Assembly: GCA_022839625.1 (NCBI GenBank)
Contig: JALHJL010000066.1
Span: 1 to 18,774, forward strand
Length of the DNA stretch: 18,774 nucleotides
Source: Phycisphaerales bacterium
Lineage (GTDB): Bacteria > Planctomycetota > Phycisphaerae > UBA1845 > Fen-1342
Reading direction: 5' to 3'
The notes below the pieces were generated by a model. That model searched no databases. It saw only the letters and a list, made by a program, of their open reading frames with translations, and was not told the origin of the DNA. The position numbers and the translations under genes are program-made. Each line of letters begins with the position of its first letter. The stretch's first letter is position 1. Of the stretch, positions 6,424-13,069 are shown in pieces.

Positions 6424-7071
6424 TCAATCCGTCCTCAGCAGGTCGTCCAACGTCACGTGGGCCAGGTTTGGCGCGAGTCGGGGTACGCCGGGCAGGGTCT
6501 GCGGCGTGCCGATCCCGAACACGGCCATTCCGGCCCGCCGGGCGCTCTCCACGCCCGCGACCGCGTCCTCGATTACCAGGCAGTCCTGTGGCCGCAGGCC
6601 CAGGCGCTCCGCAGCCAGCAGAAAGACCTCCGGGTCGGGCTTGGACCGCGAGATGTCGTTGCCGTCTGCTACAGCGTCGAAGTGCGGCCGCAGGTTCAAG
6701 TGGTCCATGATTAGCGACGCATTGCGGCTGGACGAAGCCACGGCGGTCTTGAGGCCGCGCCGGCGCAGGGCGGCGACCGTCTCGAGCGCGCCCGGCAACA
6801 GATCGTCCGGTCCGAGCCGCTGGAGAAGGCCGCGGAAGATGGCGTTCTTTCGCTCGGCGAGGACGGCCTTCTCCTGGGGCGTGTAGCGGCGCGGCGACCG
6901 CTCCAGGACGATCTCCAGGCTCTCCATGCGGCTGATCCCGAGCAAGCGGTGGTTGACCGCGCGGTCGAAGGGGATGCCCTCCTCGGCGGTGAACTGCCGC
7001 CAGGATTGATAGTGCAGCTCGTCGGTGGACACGAGCACGCCGTCGAGATCGAAGATGACGCCGCGAATCAT
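6424..7071 (-). CDS. pgmB: Beta-phosphoglucomutase (HAD superfamily)
   Basis: Beta-phosphoglucomutase interconverts beta-glucose 1-phosphate and glucose 6-phosphate in the cytoplasm. From the ATG at 7071 the protein is 215 residues and keeps the enzyme's key residues at nearly the numbering of the Lactococcus lactis enzyme: nucleophile D8 and acid/base D10 in FDLDGVL, T16 and H20 in STDELHY, and the cap motif GISRMESLE (R48, S51), which separates this mutase from ordinary HAD phosphatases. Motif II is VASSSRN, the lysine is in SRSKPDP, and the metal-binding motif is VIEDAVAG. The open frame extends upstream into repeat DNA, but homology starts at MIRGVIFDLDG. The GH65 phosphorylase gene lies nearby on the opposite strand and would supply its substrate. 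Well supported. Confidence 0.92.
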   Translation of the reverse strand: MIRGVIFDLDGVLVSTDELHYQSWRQFTAEEGIPFDRAVNHRLLGISRMESLEIVLERSPRRYTPQEKAVLAERKNAIFRGLLQRLGPDDLLPGALETVAALRRRGLKTAVASSSRNASLIMDHLNLRPHFDAVADGNDISRSKPDPEVFLLAAERLGLRPQDCLVIEDAVAGVESARRAGMAVFGIGTPQTLPGVPRLAPNLAHVTLDDLLRTD

Positions 7072-7077
7072 AGGCAC

Positions 7078-7191
7078 CGTGATAACGTGAAAACGTGAAA
7101 AGGTGAAAAGACACTCCGCAGAACGCGGGCAGTTCGACTCGGCTCGTGCGTGCCGACCCTTTTCACGTCTTCGCCTGAACACGTTATCACG
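7078..7191. repeat. Nested inverted repeat between pgmB and the HAD gene
   Basis: CGTGATAACGTG (7078-7089) has an exact inverted copy at 7180-7191, and inside it CGTGAAAAGG (7094-7103) has an exact inverted copy at 7158-7167. Between 7086 and 7110 the phrase (A)CGTGAAA recurs with an 8-9 base rhythm. The element fills most of the divergent gap and is more AT-rich than its surroundings. It could be a small palindromic mobile element, or a regulatory region for both genes. Confidence 0.7.
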
Positions 7192-7240
7192 CCCGCGCCG
7201 TGCTTGCCACCGGCCGGGCGGCCCCTCAGACTGCGCAGCC

Positions 7241-8638
7241 GTGGAAGAGCTTGCCCGCTACCTCGATGAGCCGCACGCACAAGCCCGCCTCCGTGAGCTC
7301 ACGGCGGACCTGGGCACGGCCGAGTTTGCGCAGGTCCGCAACCTCGACTTTGTGTTCTCCCCCCATGAGTTGTACCCGCTGGCTCCGCACGCGCGGCCGC
7401 CGCTCGACCAGATCGTCGCTTTCGCCATCGACATGGATGGCACGAGTACGACGACCGAGCCATTGGCCCTGCATGCGCTGGAGTACATGGTGCGGCGGAT
7501 CACGGGCCGCACGGAGAAGTCGCAGTGGGCCGGGCTCGACCGACGGCACGACTACCCGCACGTCATCGGCAACAGCAACTTCCGGCACGCCGAGTACCTC
7601 GTGCAGCGCTACCGGGATCACATCGACCACGCCGCCTTCGCCCGAGCCTTCCTCGAATCTGTGACTTGGACGCTGGCGTGCATGTCCGACGCCGGTCGCC
7701 GGCGTACGGTGTGCGAAAACGCGCGCCATTGCGGCCTGTCGGGATTGCTCGCGGACGAGGAGTTCCGCGGGTTGGTCGAGCGCGGCCCCGTGAGCGACGA
7801 GGAGGTGGGGCGGCTTGTGCAGCCGTTGCTCGCGCGCCACGGCCCGGCGTTTCAACCGGAGCCTGACAGCCGGGTCGTTGCCGCCGCGCTCGACGTCTAC
7901 TACGCCCGCTACCACTCGATCCTGCGGCAGTTGGAGTCCGGCGGCGGCGACCGGCTGGCGCAGGAACTCCTCGGCGGAGTCGGGCGGAGTCTGATCGAGC
8001 CGATGCCCGGGTACGACGTCTTCCTGCCCCTGGTCAAGGGCTGGCTCGACGCCGGGGCGGATGCCCTCTATGAGCCGCTGCGCGAACACCTGTTACGCAT
8101 GCCCGAGCTGGGCTACGGCCCGGCCGAGCTGGACCGGTGCCGGCCGCGGCTGGGCTCCCTCGCTGAGCGTTTTCGTCAGCGGCCCGCAAAGCTGGCGCTC
8201 GTCACCGCGTCCATCGCCTATGAGACGCACACCTGCATGAATGAGGTACTGCGCGTGCTCCGGCGCCAGGTGGACCAGTGGCCTGTTTCCGCGACTGGCC
8301 GGCAGCGCATCGCTGAGCGGCTGGGCGATCCGGCCGCCGTCTTCGATAGCGTGGTCTGTGCTTCGGACGTGTGGGAGGCGCGGTTGAAGCCGCATCGCGA
8401 CCTGTACAGCCTGGCTCTGTACCAGATGTCCGTGCCGAAGAGCGAGTACCGATCCTGCGTGGGCCTGGAGGACACGGAGCCGGGGATCATCGCGCTGCGG
8501 GCGGCGGGGATCGGCTGCGCGGTCGCGCTGCCCAACCACGATACGCAACGGCAGAACTACGCCGCGGCCACCGAAATCGTCCGCGGCGGCTTGCCGGAAC
8601 TGATCCTGGTCCGCAACCTGTTGCTGGCGGAGAGGTAG
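7241..8638 (+). CDS. HAD-superfamily hydrolase with a very large helical cap
   Basis: HAD enzymes use an aspartate nucleophile for phosphoryl transfer. With a GTG start at 7241 the product is 465 residues. Motif I is FAIDMDGTSTTTEP (D64, D66); motif II is about LALVTASIAYETH (serine/threonine), the lysine is in ARLKPHRDLYS, and motif IV is VGLEDTEPGIIALRAAGIG. Between motifs I and II lie some 250 residues, mostly helical, far longer than the 60-80 residue cap of pgmB-type relatives. The start is uncertain: the frame stays open to a GTG at 7103, but the 46 extra residues would be encoded by the inverted repeat, and the GTG at 7241 has no clear ribosome binding site. It lies 35 bp before the GH65 gene in the same direction, so it is probably a sugar-phosphate phosphatase or mutase tied to that pathway. 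Substrate unknown. Confidence 0.82.
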   Translation: MEELARYLDEPHAQARLRELTADLGTAEFAQVRNLDFVFSPHELYPLAPHARPPLDQIVAFAIDMDGTSTTTEPLALHALEYMVRRITGRTEKSQWAGLDRRHDYPHVIGNSNFRHAEYLVQRYRDHIDHAAFARAFLESVTWTLACMSDAGRRRTVCENARHCGLSGLLADEEFRGLVERGPVSDEEVGRLVQPLLARHGPAFQPEPDSRVVAAALDVYYARYHSILRQLESGGGDRLAQELLGGVGRSLIEPMPGYDVFLPLVKGWLDAGADALYEPLREHLLRMPELGYGPAELDRCRPRLGSLAERFRQRPAKLALVTASIAYETHTCMNEVLRVLRRQVDQWPVSATGRQRIAERLGDPAAVFDSVVCASDVWEARLKPHRDLYSLALYQMSVPKSEYRSCVGLEDTEPGIIALRAAGIGCAVALPNHDTQRQNYAAATEIVRGGLPELILVRNLLLAER

Positions 8639-8673
8639 CGTCGGCCCTCCGCCGCTGACGTGCGTGGGAACCT

Positions 8674-11112
8674 ATGTCGGACTACAACACCTGGCAGGTC
8701 GCGAACACCACCGCCGATCCGCACACGCTCGGGCAATGGAACAGCGTGTGCACGATCTCCAACGGCTACCTCGGCCTGAAGGGCAACCTCGCCGAACAGC
8801 GCGATGGATACTGCCCGGTCACGCTCGTCAACGGGGTCTACGACGAGCTGGACATGTTCGGCCAACTTCGGGTGTCCGCCGAGGAGCGACGCTATCTTGA
8901 CCCGCGCTATTTCGACTCCGCCGGCAAGAGCCCCGCCGTGGCGAACGTGCCCGATCCGCTTTTCGTGCAGGTCTTTGTCGGCGAACGCGAAATCTCGGTT
9001 GGACGCGGCGCGCTCAACGGCTTTCAGCAGGTCTTCGACTTGCGCACCGGCGTGTACCGCTATGCGTTCGACTACCAGGACGGCGCAGGGCGGACGACGC
9101 GCATCGAGATGGAGCGCTTCGCCGCGCTCCGCCACGCGCACCGCGTGTTCATGCGCTATCGAATCACGCCGCTGGACCACGCGGCCGCGATCCGCGTGCA
9201 TTCCGGCATCAACGGCCGCGTCCACTCCAACACGACTGGCGAGCGGCAGTTCCGCGTGACCGAGCTGTGGGCCTGGCCGCCCGAGCGCTGCCGGCTGACC
9301 GCCCACACTCCCGCCCGCGGCCATGACGTGCGGATCGGCGTGCTGAACGTGTTGCGTGCACCCAACGCCGTCCCCCTCCCTGTTGGGGACGCGGTAGGGG
9401 GAGGGGCTCACGATATCCCCCTCCCTCTTAGGGAGGGAGTAGGGGGAGGGTCTTCGACGCCCAGCGAAATCGCCGGCGTGGCCGAGCATGATGCCGTCTA
9501 TACCCGCTATTCGTTCCCGACGCCCCGTGCCGGCGAAACCATCGTCCTCGAGCGGTACGTCGCGCTGGTCTGCTCCGAAGACCTGCGTCACGGCGTGATG
9601 ACCGACCTGGAGGCCGAGTTGGACGCCGCGGCGGCGCAGGGCTTCGATGCGGCCCTCGCCGAGCAGCGGGCGGCGTGGGACGCGCTCTGGCAGCGCTGCG
9701 ACGTGCAGATTGAGGGTGACGACCCGGCCCAACTCGGCCTGCGGTTTTGTCTCCATCACTTGCTGGCGGCGGCCCCGCGTTTCACCGACCGGCTCTCCGT
9801 GCCCGTGAAGCTGCTGACCGGCGAGTACTACCAGGGCAACACCTTCTACGACACCGACCTGTACATCGTGCCGCTTTACACCTTCACGCAACCGGAGCTG
9901 GCGCGGACGTGCCTGAACTTCCGCTACGAGGGACTCCGCCCCGGCCGCGAGGTGGCCCGCCAGCTCGGCTACGACGGGGCCAAGCTGGCCTGGCAGGCCG
10001 GTCCGCGCGGCGAAGAGTGCCTCGGCCGCTGGTGGCGTTTCACCCACACCAACGTGCACATCAACGCGGACGCAGCCTACGCGTTCGTGCAGTACTACCG
10101 CGCGACGGGCGACGAGCGCTTCCTCGCCGAACGCGGCATCGATCTGCTGGTCGAGACGGCGCGCTTCTTCGCGGCGCGCGTCGTGTATGACGCCACCCGC
10201 GACGCCTATGACATGCACGACGTGGCCGGTCCCGACGAAGGCCACTGTGAAAGCACCAACAACTTCTATACGAACTGCCTCGCAAGCCGGAACCTGCGCT
10301 GGGCGGCCGACCTGCTGGCGCATCTCGCGGCGGTCGATCCGGCGGCACACGGCGCGGCGATGCGGCGGTTGGCGCTCAAGCCCGAAGAGCCCGAGAAGTG
10401 GCGGCACGTTGCCGAGCGGCTGACCTTGTTGTTCAACCCGGAATCGAAGGTGTACGAGCAATGCGCGGGGTTCCACGAACTCAAGCCGCTGCCGCCCGAC
10501 TTGCTCGAGGCTCGCAAGGTCTGGTTCGTGGACGTCGCCCCGTACCAGGCCCTGAACCAGCCGGACGTGCTGATGGCCCTGGCGCTCCTGCGCGACGACT
10601 TCGCCCCGGACATTCGCCGGGCCAACTGGGCGCACTACAACGACAAGAGCCTGAACTTCTCCTCGATGAGCTTCGCGATCCATGCCATCGTGGCGGCCGA
10701 TGTCGGCGAGCTCGACGAGGCGTACAAGAACTTCGTCATCACCACGGGCATCGACCTCGATGAGGCCCTGACCGGCCGCAAGGATACGTACGCGGGCCTG
10801 CACGGTACGGCCTGCGGCGGCGCGTGGCTGGCCGCGGTCTTCGGCGCCGGGGGCGTGCGCTGGTGCGACGGAGAGGGCGTGCCCGGAGCGCGCCCGGTGC
10901 TGCGGATCGACCCTGCGCTCCCGCCACGCTGGACCGCCCTGCGCTTCAACCTGGTCCTCCGCGGCGTGGTCGTGAACGTCGCCATTGACCGCGAGCAGGT
11001 CGTCCTGACGGCCGAATCGGGGCGGAAGGTCGAGATCGCGGCTTGCGTGGCCGGGCAGGCATTGACCTTGAAGAGCGGGGCACGGCAAGTCGTCCAATAC
11101 CGCGCGACGTAG
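8674..11112 (+). CDS. Glycoside hydrolase family 65 phosphorylase (maltose/kojibiose/trehalose phosphorylase-like)
   Basis: GH65 enzymes mostly split alpha-glucosides with phosphate to give beta-glucose 1-phosphate. The 812-residue product has the N-terminal super-sandwich domain starting NTTADPHTLGQWNSVCTISNGYLG, a linker, the (alpha/alpha)6 barrel from about residue 350 (TGEYYQGNTFYDTDLYIVPLY), and a C-terminal beta-jelly roll. The expected catalytic acid is E522 in HDVAGPDEGH. Two motifs differ from the usual family text: GPDEGH instead of GPDEYH, and LNQPDV (N628-Q629) where KQADV is common. The phosphate-loop region reads AGLHGTACGGAWLA. The divergent pgmB strongly supports phosphorolysis rather than hydrolysis; the sugar acceptor cannot be assigned. 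An in-frame palindromic repeat (9371-9450) adds roughly 27 residues between the N-terminal domain and barrel. The start at 8674 has a weak GGGAA site upstream. Confidence 0.9.
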   Translation: MSDYNTWQVANTTADPHTLGQWNSVCTISNGYLGLKGNLAEQRDGYCPVTLVNGVYDELDMFGQLRVSAEERRYLDPRYFDSAGKSPAVANVPDPLFVQVFVGEREISVGRGALNGFQQVFDLRTGVYRYAFDYQDGAGRTTRIEMERFAALRHAHRVFMRYRITPLDHAAAIRVHSGINGRVHSNTTGERQFRVTELWAWPPERCRLTAHTPARGHDVRIGVLNVLRAPNAVPLPVGDAVGGGAHDIPLPLREGVGGGSSTPSEIAGVAEHDAVYTRYSFPTPRAGETIVLERYVALVCSEDLRHGVMTDLEAELDAAAAQGFDAALAEQRAAWDALWQRCDVQIEGDDPAQLGLRFCLHHLLAAAPRFTDRLSVPVKLLTGEYYQGNTFYDTDLYIVPLYTFTQPELARTCLNFRYEGLRPGREVARQLGYDGAKLAWQAGPRGEECLGRWWRFTHTNVHINADAAYAFVQYYRATGDERFLAERGIDLLVETARFFAARVVYDATRDAYDMHDVAGPDEGHCESTNNFYTNCLASRNLRWAADLLAHLAAVDPAAHGAAMRRLALKPEEPEKWRHVAERLTLLFNPESKVYEQCAGFHELKPLPPDLLEARKVWFVDVAPYQALNQPDVLMALALLRDDFAPDIRRANWAHYNDKSLNFSSMSFAIHAIVAADVGELDEAYKNFVITTGIDLDEALTGRKDTYAGLHGTACGGAWLAAVFGAGGVRWCDGEGVPGARPVLRIDPALPPRWTALRFNLVLRGVVVNVAIDREQVVLTAESGRKVEIAACVAGQALTLKSGARQVVQYRAT
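9371..9450. repeat. In-frame palindromic repeat pair inside the GH65 gene
   Basis: Two 35-bp copies (9371-9405 and 9416-9450) both begin TCCCCCTCCCT and end GTAGGGGGAGGG. Their period is 45 bp, exactly 15 codons, so the frame is kept. The second copy contains a perfect hairpin, CCCTCCCT around CTT. The encoded text VPLPVGDAVGGGAHD and IPLPLREGVGGGS has no counterpart in a typical GH65 protein. Confidence 0.85.
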
Positions 11113-11154
11113 CGGCCGACCCCCGGGGCCTGTCGCCGCGCCCAGGAACCAGCA

Positions 11155-11178
11155 GGGCCCGAGCGGTAGCGCGGGCCC
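11155..11178. repeat. GC-rich palindrome between convergent GH65 and glycosyltransferase genes
   Basis: GGGCCCG (11155-11161) and CGGGCCC (11172-11178) form a 7-bp perfect stem with a 10-base loop. The 253-bp gap around it (11113-11365) holds no other feature I can support. It may be a dispersed repeat that doubles as a roadblock between two converging genes; there is no T-run. Confidence 0.5.
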
Positions 11179-11365
11179 GCAGCAGTCGGCCCGTGGGCTA
11201 CGCGGCACCAAGGCCAGCGTAGGGCTGGACGACACTGGACGAAGATTGAATCGCACGTTGCCTGAACGAACGCCACGGATACCCTGACAGCGAATCGCGC
11301 CGGGATGGGCTGAGCCTCGCCCCGACATCCCCGGACGAGAACCGAGACGGAATGGCGGGCCTGCT

Positions 11366-12412
11366 TCAGCCCCGCATCGTCTCTTCGAACGACGGCGCGC
11401 GGATTTCGCCCGCGGGCAGGCTGTGCGCCGGCCACTCCGATCCGGCCGGCCCGAAGTTCACCCGCCGGGACTCCTCCCAGTAGCGCCCCGCGTTGTGCTC
11501 GAAGGCCGCCCGCATGGCCAGCTCCGCCACGAGGCCCAGCAGAATTGAGAAGCAGCCGAGCAGAAAGAACATGACGGCGACCAGCGGTGCCTTGCCCCAG
11601 AACGCCTTCCACGGGTCCAGGGCGTAGATGGCCTGCACGACGGCGAAGCACAGGCACGCGAGCGCGGCCAGCCACGACCACTGCGTGATCTTGCCGAAGA
11701 AGTGCATCGGCTTCGTGCGGTACTTTTGCAGCATCCGCACCAGGATCAGATCGACCGCGACCTTGAAGACGCGGCCGTAGCCGTACTTGCTCTGGCCCGC
11801 GGTGCGCGGGTTGTGCCGCACGACGACCTCGCAGATGCGGGCGCCGTGCATCGACGTGAAGACGGGGATGAAGCGGTGCATCTCGCCATAGAGGCGGGAA
11901 TCGCGGATGACGTTAGCGCGGTACGCCTTGAGCGTGCAGCCGTAGTCGTGCAGCTTCACGCCGGTGATGCGGCCGATGAGCCAGTTGGCGGCGCGCGACA
12001 CGTGCGTACGCAGCCAGGTGTCCTTGCGGTCTTTGCGCCAGCCGCTGACGACGTCGTAGTTACCTTCCTCGAGCATGTCGCACAGGCGTTCGATCTCCTC
12101 TGGCGGGTTCTGCCCATCGCCGTCCAGGGGGACGATGATCGGGGCGCGGGCGGCCCAGAAGCCGGCCATCAGGGCGGCGGTCTGGCCGAAGTTGCGGGCC
12201 AGGTGGATCACGCGGAGCCGGGGCTCGCTGGCGGCGAGCTCGTCCAGCAGCGCGCCGGTGCGGTCGCGGCTGCCGTCGTTGACGGCGATCAATTCGAAGC
12301 TGCGGCGCTGGCTGGACAGGGTCCGGATGAAATGCGCGAAAACCGTCGGGACACTGGCCTCCTCCTGGAAGACCGGCACGACCACGGAAACCTGCGGACG
12401 GTTCGATGACAT
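11366..12412 (-). CDS. GT2 glycosyltransferase, polyprenol-phosphate sugar synthase type
   Basis: The 348-residue protein has a GT-A catalytic domain: SVVVPVFQEEASVP at the N terminus, VNDGSRDRT (residues 44-52), RNFGQTAALMAGF, and the metal-binding DGD at 97-99 in PLDGDGQNPPEEI. GYGRVFKVAVDLILVRMLQKY precedes two membrane segments (about residues 240-265 and 275-305). This is the layout of ArnC, GtrB and bacterial dolichol-phosphate-mannose-like enzymes, which load a sugar from a nucleotide donor onto undecaprenyl phosphate at the inner membrane for envelope glycans. The ATG at 12412 is chosen because GAAAGGG lies 6-7 bases upstream; an open extension of 24 codons has no such site. TACAAT on the minus strand at 12461-12456 could be a -10 box. 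The gene is divergent from purE. The sugar is unknown. Confidence 0.9.
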   Translation of the reverse strand: MSSNRPQVSVVVPVFQEEASVPTVFAHFIRTLSSQRRSFELIAVNDGSRDRTGALLDELAASEPRLRVIHLARNFGQTAALMAGFWAARAPIIVPLDGDGQNPPEEIERLCDMLEEGNYDVVSGWRKDRKDTWLRTHVSRAANWLIGRITGVKLHDYGCTLKAYRANVIRDSRLYGEMHRFIPVFTSMHGARICEVVVRHNPRTAGQSKYGYGRVFKVAVDLILVRMLQKYRTKPMHFFGKITQWSWLAALACLCFAVVQAIYALDPWKAFWGKAPLVAVMFFLLGCFSILLGLVAELAMRAAFEHNAGRYWEESRRVNFGPAGSEWPAHSLPAGEIRAPSFEETMRG

Positions 12413-12504
12413 CGCCAGCCCTTTCGCGGGCGTCATAACCACGCTAACTTCATGGATTGTACCGAAGCGAATGTGCAAACGCACGCATACCGCGAGGAAG
12501 ACCC

Positions 12505-12993
12505 ATGGCCGCTGCGCCCGACGTAGCCGTGTTGATAGGCAGCCAGAACGACTGGGACGTCATGAAGGCGGCCGTCGAAACGCTCCGCGACTACGGGGTG
12601 TCCTGCGAGGCCCGCGTCCTTTCGGCCCATCGGACTCCCGACGAGTTGGCGGAGTATGTGCAGAACGCCGACCGGGCCGGAACGAAGGTGTTCATCGCGG
12701 CGGCAGGCATGGCCGCGCATCTCGCCGGCGCGGTGGCGGCCCGCACGACCCGTCCGGTACTCGCCGTCCCGCTTGCCAACTCCGAGCTGAATGGACTGGA
12801 TGCCTTGCTTGCGACAGTGCAAATGCCGCCGGGGGTGCCGGTCGGTACGCTGGCCGTCGGCCGGGCGGGTGCGATCAACGCCGCTTTGCTTGCGGTAAGC
12901 ATCCTCGCAGTTGGGCGGCCGGAATTGGCCGAGAAGCTGCGGGCTGGACGGCAGAAGCGCGCCGCCCAGGTGCTGGCGGCCAAGCTGGCTTGA
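12505..12993 (+). CDS. purE: N5-carboxyaminoimidazole ribonucleotide mutase PurE, class I
   Basis: PurE makes CAIR in de novo purine synthesis. The 162-residue product has the expected length and core: LIGSQNDWDVMKAAVETL, the catalytic VLSAHRTPDEL (Ser, His, Arg), IAAAGMAAHLAGAVAA, and TVQMPPGVPVGTLAVGRAGAINAALLA. The VQMPxGVPVGTLA segment marks class I, which needs PurK to supply N5-CAIR; no purK is adjacent. The usual GSxSDW reads GSQNDW here, so a serine next to the active-site aspartate is asparagine. GAGGAAG 5-11 bases before the ATG at 12505 is a good ribosome binding site. It leads a run of genes in the same direction; comEC follows after 76 bp. Confidence 0.95.
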   Translation: MAAAPDVAVLIGSQNDWDVMKAAVETLRDYGVSCEARVLSAHRTPDELAEYVQNADRAGTKVFIAAAGMAAHLAGAVAARTTRPVLAVPLANSELNGLDALLATVQMPPGVPVGTLAVGRAGAINAALLAVSILAVGRPELAEKLRAGRQKRAAQVLAAKLA

Positions 12994-13069
12994 CGCGACC
13001 CCGGCCCGCTTCTTGTGGTCCCCTGACCGCGCGTCGCACGGGGCGCACGATCATGCTACAGTTCGCGAC

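Noticed and set aside
8557..11328. 923-codon open frame on the minus strand opposite GH65
   Set aside because: It is the antisense of a clearly homologous GH65 gene; the protein is His/Arg/Gly-rich with no family motifs, as expected from GC-rich DNA read backwards.
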